From positions 2,294,001 through 2,358,000 of the forward strand of contig NZ_CP108370.1 in the NCBI RefSeq assembly GCF_035953295.1: a stretch of 64,000 nt of DNA, written 5' to 3'. The DNA comes from Streptomyces sp. NBC_01335. GTDB taxonomy: Bacteria > Actinomycetota > Actinomycetes > Streptomycetales > Streptomycetaceae. The translations under genes were made by a program, and so were the position numbers. Shown here one piece after another: positions 1 through 7,857 of this stretch. Each line of letters starts with the position of its first letter. Within the stretch, counting starts at the first letter, position 1. A model generated the notes under the pieces. That model was not told the DNA's origin and ran no database searches. It was given only the letters and a program-made list of their open reading frames with translations.

Positions 1-1038
1 GGCGTACTCGATGAACTTCCACGCGGCGGCCTTGTGTTCGGAGGTCTTGAAGAGGCCGAGTCCGTCGACGGGGTTGGAGACCTGGACCCGCTTGCCGCCC
101 GCGCCGATCGGCTGCGGGATGCCCCGGAACCTGTCCGTGCCGAGGGCGGTCACGTGGTCCTGGTACGAGCCGAGGTTGTGGTTGACCATGCCGATGGTGC
201 CGGAGTCGTACTGGGCGACCATCTTGATGAAGTCGTTGTTGAGGTCGGCGGAGGGCGTGACCTTCTTGTAGAGGGCCGCGTACTTCTGCAGGGCGGCGAC
301 GTTCCGGGGGTCGTTGAGGGTGGTCTTCTCGCCCTTGGCGTCCCAGAAGGACGTGATGCCGGACTGCCCGTACATGGCGTCCATGGCCTGGGCGATGGAG
401 CCGGCGCCGCCGCGGATGGTGTAGCCGAAACGATTCTTCTTGGGGTCGCTCAGCTTCTCGGCCGCCTTGTAGAAGTCGTCCCAGGTGGTCGGCGCGGCCA
501 GTTGGGCCTTCTTGAAGAGGTCGGTGCGGTAGTAGAGCACCCCGTTGTTCGCGGAGATCGGGACGTTGTAGGTGTGCTCCTCGGAGCCGCCTGCCGCCTT
601 CATCGCCTCGACCATGCCCGGGTTGAGCTCGCCGTCCAGCGAGGAGTCCGCGCTCCGGCCTTCCAGGGGCTCCAGCGAGCCCTGGGCGGCAAGCCCGGCG
701 AGCATCGCCGCGCCGACCCCGCCGACGTCCGGCAGTCCGCCGCCCTGGATGGCGTTGTCGTACTTGGTCTGGATCTCGGTGGCCGCCACCCCGACGTACT
801 GGACCTGGATTCCCGGGTTCTCCTTCTCGAAGCCGGCGATGATCGCCTTCCATATGTCGGTACGCACACCGCCGTTGTTGTCCCAGAAGACGATCTTTCC
901 CTTGCCGTCGCCCTCGGCGCCCGCGCCCCCGGCGATCCCGCTGCCGTCGTCACCGCAGCCGGTGACGGTCAGGGCGAGAGCCGCCGTGAGCGACATCGCC
1001 GCCGCCGCGCGCGCCCGGTGCGTCTTCGAGATCTTCAT
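1..1038 (-). CDS. ABC transporter sugar-binding lipoprotein (partial, 3' end outside window)
   Basis: Extracellular solute-binding protein, family 1, which captures a sugar outside the membrane and delivers it to an ABC permease. The 346 visible codons start at ATG 1038, preceded by GGAG with a 6-nt gap. The N-terminus is a lipoprotein signal: basic residues, an Ala/Leu core and lipobox LTVTGC with Cys28. The mature part begins with IVFWDNNGG and contains the NPGIQVQYVG and YYRTDLFKKA segments typical of the family. The permease genes would lie beyond the left edge. The GntR gene 80 nt upstream on the same strand probably regulates it. The substrate is unknown. Confidence 0.9.
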   Translation of the reverse strand, partial: MKISKTHRARAAAAMSLTAALALTVTGCGDDGSGIAGGAGAEGDGKGKIVFWDNNGGVRTDIWKAIIAGFEKENPGIQVQYVGVAATEIQTKYDNAIQGGGLPDVGGVGAAMLAGLAAQGSLEPLEGRSADSSLDGELNPGMVEAMKAAGGSEEHTYNVPISANNGVLYYRTDLFKKAQLAAPTTWDDFYKAAEKLSDPKKNRFGYTIRGGAGSIAQAMDAMYGQSGITSFWDAKGEKTTLNDPRNVAALQKYAALYKKVTPSADLNNDFIKMVAQYDSGTIGMVNHNLGSYQDHVTALGTDRFRGIPQPIGAGGKRVQVSNPVDGLGLFKTSEHKAAAWKFIEYA

Positions 1039-1118
1039 CGTCGGCTCCACTCTCTCGGTACTTCAGTAGCGGTGTGGCTTGGCATGCAGGAAAGACAGGA
1101 ACGGCAGGAAAAGGGGGG

Positions 1119-1799
1119 TCAGCCCGCGCTCACGGGCCCAGGGACGGGGGGCGCGTCCGCGGGTTCGTCGGCCGGGAAGGCGCGGCGGACGAAAGACGCG
1201 ATGTGGTCGTGGAGGGCGGCGGCGGCCCCGGCCGCGTCGGCGGCCAGCGCGAGCCGCAGGATCTCCCGGTGCTCGGCCGCCTCGCGCTCCCAGGACGGGT
1301 CGGCCGCCCAGGCCACGGTGGAGACGAGCGCCGCCTGGTCGCGGACCTCGTCGAGCATCCGGCCCAGCAGCGGGTTGCCGCAGGAGAGGTAGAGGGCGCG
1401 GTGGAAGTCCCGGTTGGCGAGCGAGCGTTCGGCCTTGTCGGGCGCCGAGTCGGCTCGCTCCAGGGCCTCTTGGGCCGCGTTCAGGGAGGCCCGGCAGGTG
1501 ATCGTCCGGCGCAGCGCCTCAGGTTCGAGGAGCAGCCGTACGTCGTAGACCTCGCGTGCCATCTCGGCGTCCACGAGCCGTACGGTGGCGCCCTTGTACT
1601 GGCTCATGACGACGAGCCCGGTACCGGCGAGCGTCTTCAGGGCTTCGCGTACCGGCGTCTTCGACACGCCGAACTGCGCTGCCAGTTCGGTTTCGACGAG
1701 CGCCTGCCCCGGCCTCAGCTGGGCCGTCAGGATCGCGTGTTTGATCGCTTCCAGCACGAACTGCGTTCTGGACGGGATCGGGGTGGGCGCAAACGTCAT
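1119..1799 (-). CDS. GntR-family regulator with FCD domain
   Basis: DNA-binding regulator of the FadR/GntR type. Residues about 10-75 form the winged helix-turn-helix (LVETELAAQFGVSKTPVREA). The rest is an all-helical FCD ligand domain with the usual metal-site His pattern (DFHRALYLSCGNP, EHREIL). I chose ATG 1799 because GAGAG lies 6 nt upstream; an in-frame ATG at 1814 would add five residues. The lipoprotein gene of a sugar ABC system follows 80 nt downstream, so it probably controls sugar uptake and itself. A nested inverted repeat lies just upstream (1822-1859). Confidence 0.9.
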   Translation of the reverse strand: MTFAPTPIPSRTQFVLEAIKHAILTAQLRPGQALVETELAAQFGVSKTPVREALKTLAGTGLVVMSQYKGATVRLVDAEMAREVYDVRLLLEPEALRRTITCRASLNAAQEALERADSAPDKAERSLANRDFHRALYLSCGNPLLGRMLDEVRDQAALVSTVAWAADPSWEREAAEHREILRLALAADAAGAAAALHDHIASFVRRAFPADEPADAPPVPGPVSAG

Positions 1800-1821
1800 G
1801 AAGGGCTCTCGCATCTCGCGT

Positions 1822-1859
1822 ATCGCGTCTCATATATGACGTACGAAGTACGACGCGAT
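1822..1859. promoter_or_regulatory. Nested inverted repeats upstream of the GntR gene (putative operator)
   Basis: Perfect 8-bp outer arms, ATCGCGTC (1822-1829) and GACGCGAT (1852-1859), enclose two further dyads: TCATATATGA (1830-1839) and CGTAC-GAA-GTACG (1840-1852). The AT-rich core stands out from its surroundings. Its place 23-60 nt before the GntR start suggests autoregulation. The remaining 219 nt to the next gene show no open frame I would support. Confidence 0.6.
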
Positions 1860-2078
1860 GAAGCTAGATGTACCCCGAAGATTTCGTCAACGCATCTGAC
1901 AGAACAACTTCGCAGAGCTACCGGGCACCGGGGTGGATCACCGGCGTCCGCCGGTGGAGTCCGCGGCCCGCGGTGACCGTGTGTCACGCGCGGGCTCCGG
2001 AGGGCGGCGGCCACGCACACCCCCGCCCTCCGGCCGGCCGACCGTCAGCAGGTCAGCAGGTCGCTCCGGTCCACGCGG

Positions 2079-2561
2079 TCAGTTCTCCCAGATCTTGAAC
2101 GCCCGTACCTGGTAGGGGGAGCGCGGGACCCAGGTGCCCGGTCCGGGGTAGGTCTCGAACTCCCCTGTCTCACCGCATTCGGCCGACTGGTACAGGGTGA
2201 CGTTGCGGCCGGTGCGGTTGGCGAAGGACTGCGCGTCGCTTCCGGCCGGCAGCGGGACGCAGCTCTCGATGTCGACGGCGGAGAGGTCCTGGTTCAGCCG
2301 GCCGCCGGTGAAGTCCGGCTTCTTCCAGAGGCAGAGCTGGCCTGCCGCACACTCCCCGAGCCGGACCCCCGAGGCCCGGCCGGGCGCGGCCGCGGTGACC
2401 TTGGCGGCCTTGGCGGCTTTGGCGGCCTCGGCGGTGCTGGGGGTCGTGACGGTGGTGTACGTGCCCCCGGACGCGGTGGGTGTGGCGGCCGGAGCGACGG
2501 CCGAGGCGGCGGGAACGAGAGCGGTGGCGGCCAGGACGGCCGCGACGACGGTCTTGCGCAT
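2079..2561 (-). CDS. Secreted peptidase-inhibitor I36-like protein
   Basis: 160-residue exported protein. Residues 1-21 are a Sec signal peptide (MRKTVVAAVLAATALVPA, cleavage after ASA). An Ala/Thr/Lys-rich linker with repeated AAK units follows. The C-terminal 95 residues carry four cysteines (GECAAGQLCLW, ESC, AEC) and repeated aromatic/Gly motifs such as FTGGRL, as in the I36 family (Streptomyces metalloproteinase inhibitor, beta/gamma-crystallin fold). Inhibition of a secreted metalloprotease is inferred from the family only. A hairpin upstream separates it from the efflux pump gene. Confidence 0.75.
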   Translation of the reverse strand: MRKTVVAAVLAATALVPAASAVAPAATPTASGGTYTTVTTPSTAEAAKAAKAAKVTAAAPGRASGVRLGECAAGQLCLWKKPDFTGGRLNQDLSAVDIESCVPLPAGSDAQSFANRTGRNVTLYQSAECGETGEFETYPGPGTWVPRSPYQVRAFKIWEN

Positions 2562-2657
2562 GGTGGATCAACCCCGTGGTCGTGCGGTTCTCTTGGCCTG
2601 ACCTTGACCTGCCGCAACCTGCCCGGGGAAGGGGTTCGGAGCGGGACCACCCGGATA

Positions 2658-2691
2658 GGTGGTGTCCGGCCGCGATCCGCCGGACACCACC
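2658..2691 (-). terminator. Hairpin after the DHA2 efflux gene
   Basis: Perfect 13-bp stem GGTGGTGTCCGGC / GCCGGACACCACC with an 8-nt loop, located 78 nt after the stop of the minus-strand MFS gene and before the I36 gene. It has no T-tract, as is usual in Streptomyces. Confidence 0.7.
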
Positions 2692-2769
2692 TGCGCGACA
2701 GCCCCGCCGGTTCGGACCGACGGGGCTGCGCGGACGCGGGTTGACGCGGTTGCGCCGGGGCGGGTGGGG

Positions 2770-4380
2770 TCAGATGTGGCCGACTCCGGCACCGGCCTCG
2801 GCGTTCTCGCCGCGCTTGGTGAAGAGGGCGACCACCGCGGCGATCACCGCCACGCAGCCGGCCACCACGAACGCGGTGCTCATGCCTGACACGAAGGTGT
2901 CATGCGCGACCGCGGTGATCTTCGCGGCGATCTCCGGCGGGGTGTTCGGGGCGATGGGCGGCATACCGACCTCGATGGCCGAGGACGCCTGCGAGAGCTG
3001 CTCCGCGGAGGTCTTCGGGAGGCCGGCGTCCGCCCAGTTGCCCGGCAGCAGGGAGTCGACCCGGGCCGCCATCACGGCGCCGAGGACGGCCGTGCCGAGG
3101 CTGCCGCCGACCTGCATGCCCGCCTGCTGGAGCCCGCCGGCGACACCGGACAGCTCCATCGGGGCGTTGCCGACGATGACCTCGGTGGCGCCCACCATGA
3201 CGGGGGCGAGTCCGAGGCCGAGCAGCGCGAACCAGATCGACATGGTCAGCGTGCCCGTACCGATGGTCAGCTGCGACATGCCGAAGCAGGCGACGGCGGT
3301 GCACACCATGCCGCCGACCAGCGGGACCCGCGGGCCGAACTTGGTGATCAGGGCGCCGGCGAGCGGCGAGGCGACGATCATCATGGCGGTCAGCGGGAGC
3401 AGGTGGAGACCGCTGTCGACGGGGCTCATGCCGTGCACGTTCTGGAGGTAGAACGTGACGAAGAACAGGCCGCCCATGAAGGCGAAGGCCATCAGCACCA
3501 TCAGGATCGCGCCCGCCGACAGCGGGACCGACCTGAACATCGCCAGCGGGATCAGCGGCTCGCGGACGCGCGTCTGGACGAGTGCGAAGGCCGCGAAGAG
3601 GACGACCGCCGCGACGAGGAAGCCGATCGTCTTGACGTCGCCCCAGCCCCACGCGGCCCCCTTGATGAGCGCCCAGATGAGACTGAACATCGCCAGCGAG
3701 AGCAGGACGATGCCGCCGATGTCGAAGGAGCGGGGCGCGTTCTCGGCACGGTGGTCCCTGAGGATCACCAGGCCGAGCAGGAGCGCGATCACGCCGACCG
3801 GCACGTTGATGAAGAACACGGACTGCCAGCTGACGTGCTCGACGAGCACGCCGCCGAGGATCGGGCCGCCCGCGGTGGAGGCGCCGATGACCATGCCCCA
3901 GATGCCGATGGCCATGTTGAGCTTCTCGGCGGGGAAGGTGGCGCGCAGCAGGCCGAGCGCGGCGGGCATCAGCAGGGCCCCGAACAGGCCCTGGAGCACC
4001 CGGAAGACGATCACGAACGTGACGCTGGAGGAGAGGCCGATGGCCCCGGAGGCGGCGGCGAAGCCGACGACGCCGATGAGGAACGTCTGGCGGTGGCCGA
4101 AGCGGTCACCGAGTTTGCCCGCGGTGATCAGCGAGACCGCGAGCGCCAGCATGTAGCCGTTCGTGATCCACTGGACGTCCGCGAGGGAGGCGTTGAGGTC
4201 CTTCTGGATGGCGGGGTTGGCGATGGCGACGATCGTGCCGTCGAGCGCGACCATCATCACGCCGATGGCCACGGCGAACAGCGTCAGCCAGGGATGGCCA
4301 CGAAGTCCCTTGGTGGGCGCGGGAACTGATATGTCCGCGGGCTCCCGCGAAGCCTTCTCGACGGAGGTCTGACTAGTCAT
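2770..4380 (-). CDS. MFS drug:H+ antiporter, DHA2 (14-TM) family
   Basis: 536-residue multidrug efflux protein of the EmrB/QacA type. Motif D1 is visible as ALDGTIVAIANPAIQ near residue 45, motif A as GKLGDRFGHRQT, and motif C as GPILGGVLVEH. About fourteen hydrophobic segments follow. The start is ATG 4380; an upstream in-frame codon at 4422 lies inside the operator and is unlikely. It is divergent from a TetR gene across an inverted repeat, the usual arrangement for a drug-inducible pump. The exported compound cannot be read from the sequence. Confidence 0.92.
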   Translation of the reverse strand: MTSQTSVEKASREPADISVPAPTKGLRGHPWLTLFAVAIGVMMVALDGTIVAIANPAIQKDLNASLADVQWITNGYMLALAVSLITAGKLGDRFGHRQTFLIGVVGFAAASGAIGLSSSVTFVIVFRVLQGLFGALLMPAALGLLRATFPAEKLNMAIGIWGMVIGASTAGGPILGGVLVEHVSWQSVFFINVPVGVIALLLGLVILRDHRAENAPRSFDIGGIVLLSLAMFSLIWALIKGAAWGWGDVKTIGFLVAAVVLFAAFALVQTRVREPLIPLAMFRSVPLSAGAILMVLMAFAFMGGLFFVTFYLQNVHGMSPVDSGLHLLPLTAMMIVASPLAGALITKFGPRVPLVGGMVCTAVACFGMSQLTIGTGTLTMSIWFALLGLGLAPVMVGATEVIVGNAPMELSGVAGGLQQAGMQVGGSLGTAVLGAVMAARVDSLLPGNWADAGLPKTSAEQLSQASSAIEVGMPPIAPNTPPEIAAKITAVAHDTFVSGMSTAFVVAGCVAVIAAVVALFTKRGENAEAGAGVGHI

Positions 4381-4403
4381 GCCCGGCAGAATAGTGACAG
4401 CGA

Positions 4404-4444
4404 CTGACAGTTGACCAACCAATTCACCAACCGGTAACTGTCAG
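4404..4444. promoter_or_regulatory. Operator between the MFS pump and TetR genes
   Basis: Perfect 9-bp inverted repeat CTGACAGTT (4404-4412) / AACTGTCAG (4436-4444). The inside holds two ACCAACC direct repeats. It lies 24 nt from the pump start and 51 nt from the TetR start, so one site could control both promoters. Confidence 0.7.
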
Positions 4445-4494
4445 GTGGCTCACAACGGAGCCGTACGGGCGGAGCGACGGGAGAGGGACGGCAC

Positions 4495-5349
4495 GTGACA
4501 GAAGGTCCGGCGAAGCGCCGACGGGTCGGGGCGCCGCGCGGGAACGCGCAGCCCACGGCGGTGGCGCGCGAACAGCTCAGCAGGGCGGCGGGGTTGCTGC
4601 GGCGCCCGGAGTGCGCGGTCGGGTTGCGGGAGCGCAAGAAGCAGCGCACCCGGGACGCGCTGCTCCACGCCGCGCTCGAACTCTTCACCACCCGGGGGTA
4701 CGAACGGACCACGGTGGACGGGATCGTGGAGGCGGTCAAGGTCTCCCAGCGCACGTTCTTCCGGTACTTCGCGAGCAAGGAGGACGTCGTCTTCGCCACC
4801 CAGGACCTGGTGGAGGCGCGCTTCCTCGCGGAGTTGCGGCAGCGCCCGGCCCAGGAGCCGCCGCTCGAAGCGATGCGGCAGGCCGTGTTCAGCGCCTGGG
4901 ACGCGCTGGAGCGCTCCGATCCGTCCGAGGCCACGGTGGAGCTGCACGTACGGACGTTCCGGATGATCGAGTCCCAGCCGACGCTGCTGGCCACGCACAT
5001 GCGCCGGTGCATCGCCATGGAGGAGGAGGTGGCCGCGGTGATCGCCGGGCGGGAGGACCTGGACCTGGACGCCGACCCGCGCCCCCGGGTGGCGGTCGCC
5101 GCGTTCTCCGGGACGATGCGGGTCACCGGGCAGCTGTGGGGCCGCTCCGGCGACGGCACGCTGGCCTCGCTGCGCGCCCTGGCCGAACGCCACCTGGACC
5201 TGCTCGGTCCGACGCTCGCCTCCGACTGGCGCGCGCCCGGACCGGGGGCCGGCAGTCCGCCCGCCGCCGTGTCCCCCGTACCACTCGCGACCCCGGTTCC
5301 CCTCGCGGGCGCCGGTGCGATCTCGCCGGGGGCGGTGAGCGGGCCGTAA
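4495..5349 (+). CDS. TetR-family transcriptional regulator
   Basis: 284-residue repressor with a GTG start. After a basic N-terminal extension of about 40 residues comes the TetR helix-turn-helix (residues about 45-95), ending in VSQRTFFRYFASKEDVV. The ligand domain contains HVRTFRMIESQPTLLATHMRR, common in actinobacterial TetR proteins beside MFS pumps. The C-terminal 45 residues are Pro/Ala-rich and probably disordered. It is divergent from the DHA2 pump and very likely represses it through the 4404-4444 repeat. Confidence 0.9.
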   Translation: MTEGPAKRRRVGAPRGNAQPTAVAREQLSRAAGLLRRPECAVGLRERKKQRTRDALLHAALELFTTRGYERTTVDGIVEAVKVSQRTFFRYFASKEDVVFATQDLVEARFLAELRQRPAQEPPLEAMRQAVFSAWDALERSDPSEATVELHVRTFRMIESQPTLLATHMRRCIAMEEEVAAVIAGREDLDLDADPRPRVAVAAFSGTMRVTGQLWGRSGDGTLASLRALAERHLDLLGPTLASDWRAPGPGAGSPPAAVSPVPLATPVPLAGAGAISPGAVSGP

Positions 5350-5517
5350 CGCGGGCCTCCGCGCCGGACGGCCGCCAGGCAGCACACCACCCCCGCGCAC
5401 CTGATCCGGCACACCACCCGGGCACACCCCCCGGGCGCACGACCCCGGCGCCCGATCCGCGCTGTGCGCCCCTCCGTGACTACGGAACGTAAGAAAATCG
5501 GCCTACAAACCCGTCCA

Positions 5518-5570
5518 CCGGGTGAGGTACGTCACCCGGGCTCCGCTGCCCGGCACCCGTCTCCTAGGGT
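5518..5570 (+). promoter_or_regulatory. Promoter/operator of the first DUF1023-like hydrolase
   Basis: An 8-bp inverted repeat CCGGGTGA (5518-5525) / TCACCCGG (5532-5539) lies just upstream of a TAGGGT -10-like box (5565-5570), which is 8 nt before the GTG start. The dyad would cover the -35 region. Confidence 0.5.
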
Positions 5571-5578
5571 GTCCCGCA

Positions 5579-6790
5579 GTGAATCCCTCCTTCGACACCT
5601 CCCCCACTCTGACCGCATGGCGCGCGCTGCTCGCCATAGCCGTCGTGTTCGTGATGCTGGCGACCACCGGGTGGACCGCCGTACGCCATCAGCCCTCCGA
5701 CGAGCCACGCGAGCGGGCGTTGGCCGCCTGGACGCATGCCCGGGCGAGAGGCCGGCCCGTCCCGGCGCTGGACGCGCCGGTCTCGGTGATCGCCCGTTTC
5801 TTCGCCTCGTTGTCCGCCGCGGACCGGCTCTCGCTGGCCGATCACCACCCCCTGGTGGTCGGCAACCTCAACGGAGTGCCGGTCGCTCTGCGTTACCACG
5901 CGAACCGGCACGCACTGCGGGACGCCGAGGCGGTGGAGCAGCGCCGGACGCACGATCCCGGGCTCTCCCTCGACGGGCGTACCGAGGCGCGGCTGCGGCT
6001 GGAACGCTTCCGCGCGATGCTCTCCGGCGACCGGCAGATCCTCTCCTTCGACCCCTCGGGGCGGGGCCGGGCGGCCGAGGTCTTCGGCGATCTCGACCGG
6101 GCTCGGCGGGTCTCCGTCGTGGTCCCGGGCGTGGACACCCAGCTGCTCACGCTGGAGCGGGAGAACCGTCCGAACAGCGCGCCGGTCGGCATGGCGAAGT
6201 CCCTGTACGCCGCCGAGCGGGACGCCCGGCCCGACGTGCGTACCGCGGTCATCGCCTGGGCCGACTACACCGCCCCGGCCGGGATCGGCATGGACGCCGT
6301 CCTCGGCGGGCTCGCCACCCAGGGCGCGCTGCGGCTGAACGCGCTGGTGGCCGCCCTGCCGGGAAAGGCCACCGTCTCGCTGGTCTGCCACAGCTACGGT
6401 TCCGTGGTGTGCGGGGTCGCGGCGCACCGCCTGCCGTCCCGGGTCACCGACATCGCCGTGGCGGGGAGTCCCGGTATGCGGTCCGCGAGCGCGGCGGCGC
6501 TGGGCACGCGGGCCCGGGTGTGGGCGATGCGCGACGAGGACGACTGGATCGCGGACGTGCCCAACCTGGAGGTCGGCGGGTTGGGGCACGGCGCCGACCC
6601 GGTGGACCCGGAGTTCGGGGCGCGGATCGTCTCGGCGGGCGACGCGGTGGGGCACAGCGGCTACTTCGAGCCGGGTACGGAGAGTCTGCGCAACTTCGCG
6701 GCGATCGGAGTCGGCTCATATACGACGGTCGGCTGCGCATCGGCGGATCGCGCCTGTCTCAGCGGTATTTCCGGTGGAACAGATGTCTGA
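5579..6790 (+). CDS. Membrane-anchored alpha/beta hydrolase (DUF1023-like)
   Basis: 403 residues from GTG 5579; a TAGGGT box 8 nt upstream and no ribosome site suggest a leaderless message. A hydrophobic segment at residues about 15-32 acts as signal anchor, so the catalytic part is outside the cell. The nucleophile elbow is CHSYGS (near residue 270), followed by VVCG and the SPGMR segment. DWI and a late GHSGYF probably supply Asp and His. It is a paralogue of the hydrolase at 13644. The substrate is unknown; lipid or peptidoglycan-lipid esters are guesses. Confidence 0.82.
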   Translation: MNPSFDTSPTLTAWRALLAIAVVFVMLATTGWTAVRHQPSDEPRERALAAWTHARARGRPVPALDAPVSVIARFFASLSAADRLSLADHHPLVVGNLNGVPVALRYHANRHALRDAEAVEQRRTHDPGLSLDGRTEARLRLERFRAMLSGDRQILSFDPSGRGRAAEVFGDLDRARRVSVVVPGVDTQLLTLERENRPNSAPVGMAKSLYAAERDARPDVRTAVIAWADYTAPAGIGMDAVLGGLATQGALRLNALVAALPGKATVSLVCHSYGSVVCGVAAHRLPSRVTDIAVAGSPGMRSASAAALGTRARVWAMRDEDDWIADVPNLEVGGLGHGADPVDPEFGARIVSAGDAVGHSGYFEPGTESLRNFAAIGVGSYTTVGCASADRACLSGISGGTDV

Positions 6791-6875
6791 CGCGCGTAGA
6801 TCATGCGGAAGCTCGGTGAATCGGGGCTGACGCGAAGGGGCGACGTACGAGCGAGGGCCGCATACGATGAGGCGC

Positions 6876-7826
6876 ATGGGTGATGTGCTGGCCGGAATTC
6901 ATGCCACCTGGGAGTTCGACACCGACTCCGTGCTCATCCGCTTCGAACGGGGCATCCGTACGCCGAGGCTCTTCCAGAGCCTGCGGGAGCGACGCATTCC
7001 GTATGCGGCGCTGTCGGCGGTCGGTCTGTCTCCGGGCAAGCGGGGCACGGTGGTTCTGCACGCCTCGCCGAGACCGGGGGCCGACCCGCTGATGGAGGTG
7101 GCGGCCGGGCAGTTGAAGGACGGCTGCGATCCGTACCGCCTGGTCCTGCCCGCCGACCGGGAGACGCTCGCCGAGTACTACCGCGACGAGATGCGCGCGC
7201 TGCTCGGCCCCGAGGCCGGGGAACCGGCGGACCGCTTCCTGGTCGCGGCGCCCCAGGGGCCCCTGCAGTTCAAGGCGTACGACGGGCGGGCCAGCTTCGA
7301 CGGGGAGCGGGTCTCCTTCCGCTGGTCGTGGACGGGTGCGTCCAGCGCCAAGTGGCGGGCGGGCGACCAGACGTTCCCGGTGGAGCGGGTGGCCGGGGTG
7401 GAGTGGCGTTCCCCGGAGGCCTTCGAGGGGTATCTGCGGCTGCTGACGCGTCCCTCCGACGCGGCGGCGGCCGTCCCGGCGCAGCCGGGCGTCCTCTCCC
7501 CCGCCTGCGCCGTGACCGGCGAGGTGCCCGGCGGCGCGGCCGCGGAGCGGCCCACGCAGGCGGACCAGGACCCGGCGGCGGTGCTCTTCGGCCTGGGGTA
7601 CGGCCCGGTCCACGAGTCGCTGCCGTTCGCGGCGGCGGTCCTGGAGTCGGCGCGCCGCAGGCCCTCCGTACCCGTACCGACCTCGCTGGTGCCGGTCGGC
7701 GCGGTGCGGAGCGACCCGGCGGACATCGCGGAGCGCATCCGGCACCTGGGCGAGTTGCATCAGGCGGGGCTGGTGACGGACGTGGAGTTCAGCGCCAAGA
7801 AGGCTGAGCTGCTGGCGGAGTTGTAG
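6876..7826 (+). CDS. DUF4429 protein with C-terminal SHOCT motif
   Basis: 316-residue cytoplasmic protein of unknown function. The first two thirds contain two DUF4429-like repeats (ATWEFDTDSVLIRFERG near residue 10; LQFKAYDGRASFDGE near residue 130), a lipid- or membrane-sensing-like beta fold in family descriptions. The last 30 residues form a SHOCT motif (LGELHQAGLVTDVEFSAKKAELL). ATG 6876 was chosen over ATG 6867 because TACGAT (6863-6868) sits 7 nt before it. A 13-bp tandem repeat starts inside the TAG stop. Confidence 0.8.
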   Translation: MGDVLAGIHATWEFDTDSVLIRFERGIRTPRLFQSLRERRIPYAALSAVGLSPGKRGTVVLHASPRPGADPLMEVAAGQLKDGCDPYRLVLPADRETLAEYYRDEMRALLGPEAGEPADRFLVAAPQGPLQFKAYDGRASFDGERVSFRWSWTGASSAKWRAGDQTFPVERVAGVEWRSPEAFEGYLRLLTRPSDAAAAVPAQPGVLSPACAVTGEVPGGAAAERPTQADQDPAAVLFGLGYGPVHESLPFAAAVLESARRRPSVPVPTSLVPVGAVRSDPADIAERIRHLGELHQAGLVTDVEFSAKKAELLAEL

Positions 7827-7857
7827 CGGGGGCTCGGAGCGGGGGCTCGGAGCGGGG
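7825..7857 (+). repeat. 13-bp tandem repeat starting in a stop codon
   Basis: Two full copies of AGCGGGGGCTCGG (7825-7837, 7838-7850) and a partial third. The first begins with the last two bases of the TAG stop of the DUF4429 gene. It fills the whole gap before the convergent SMI1/KNR4 gene. Confidence 0.85.

Noticed and set aside
34..1392. 452-codon plus-strand frame at the left edge
   Set aside because: Antisense to the sugar-binding lipoprotein, whose frame runs off the edge without a stop.
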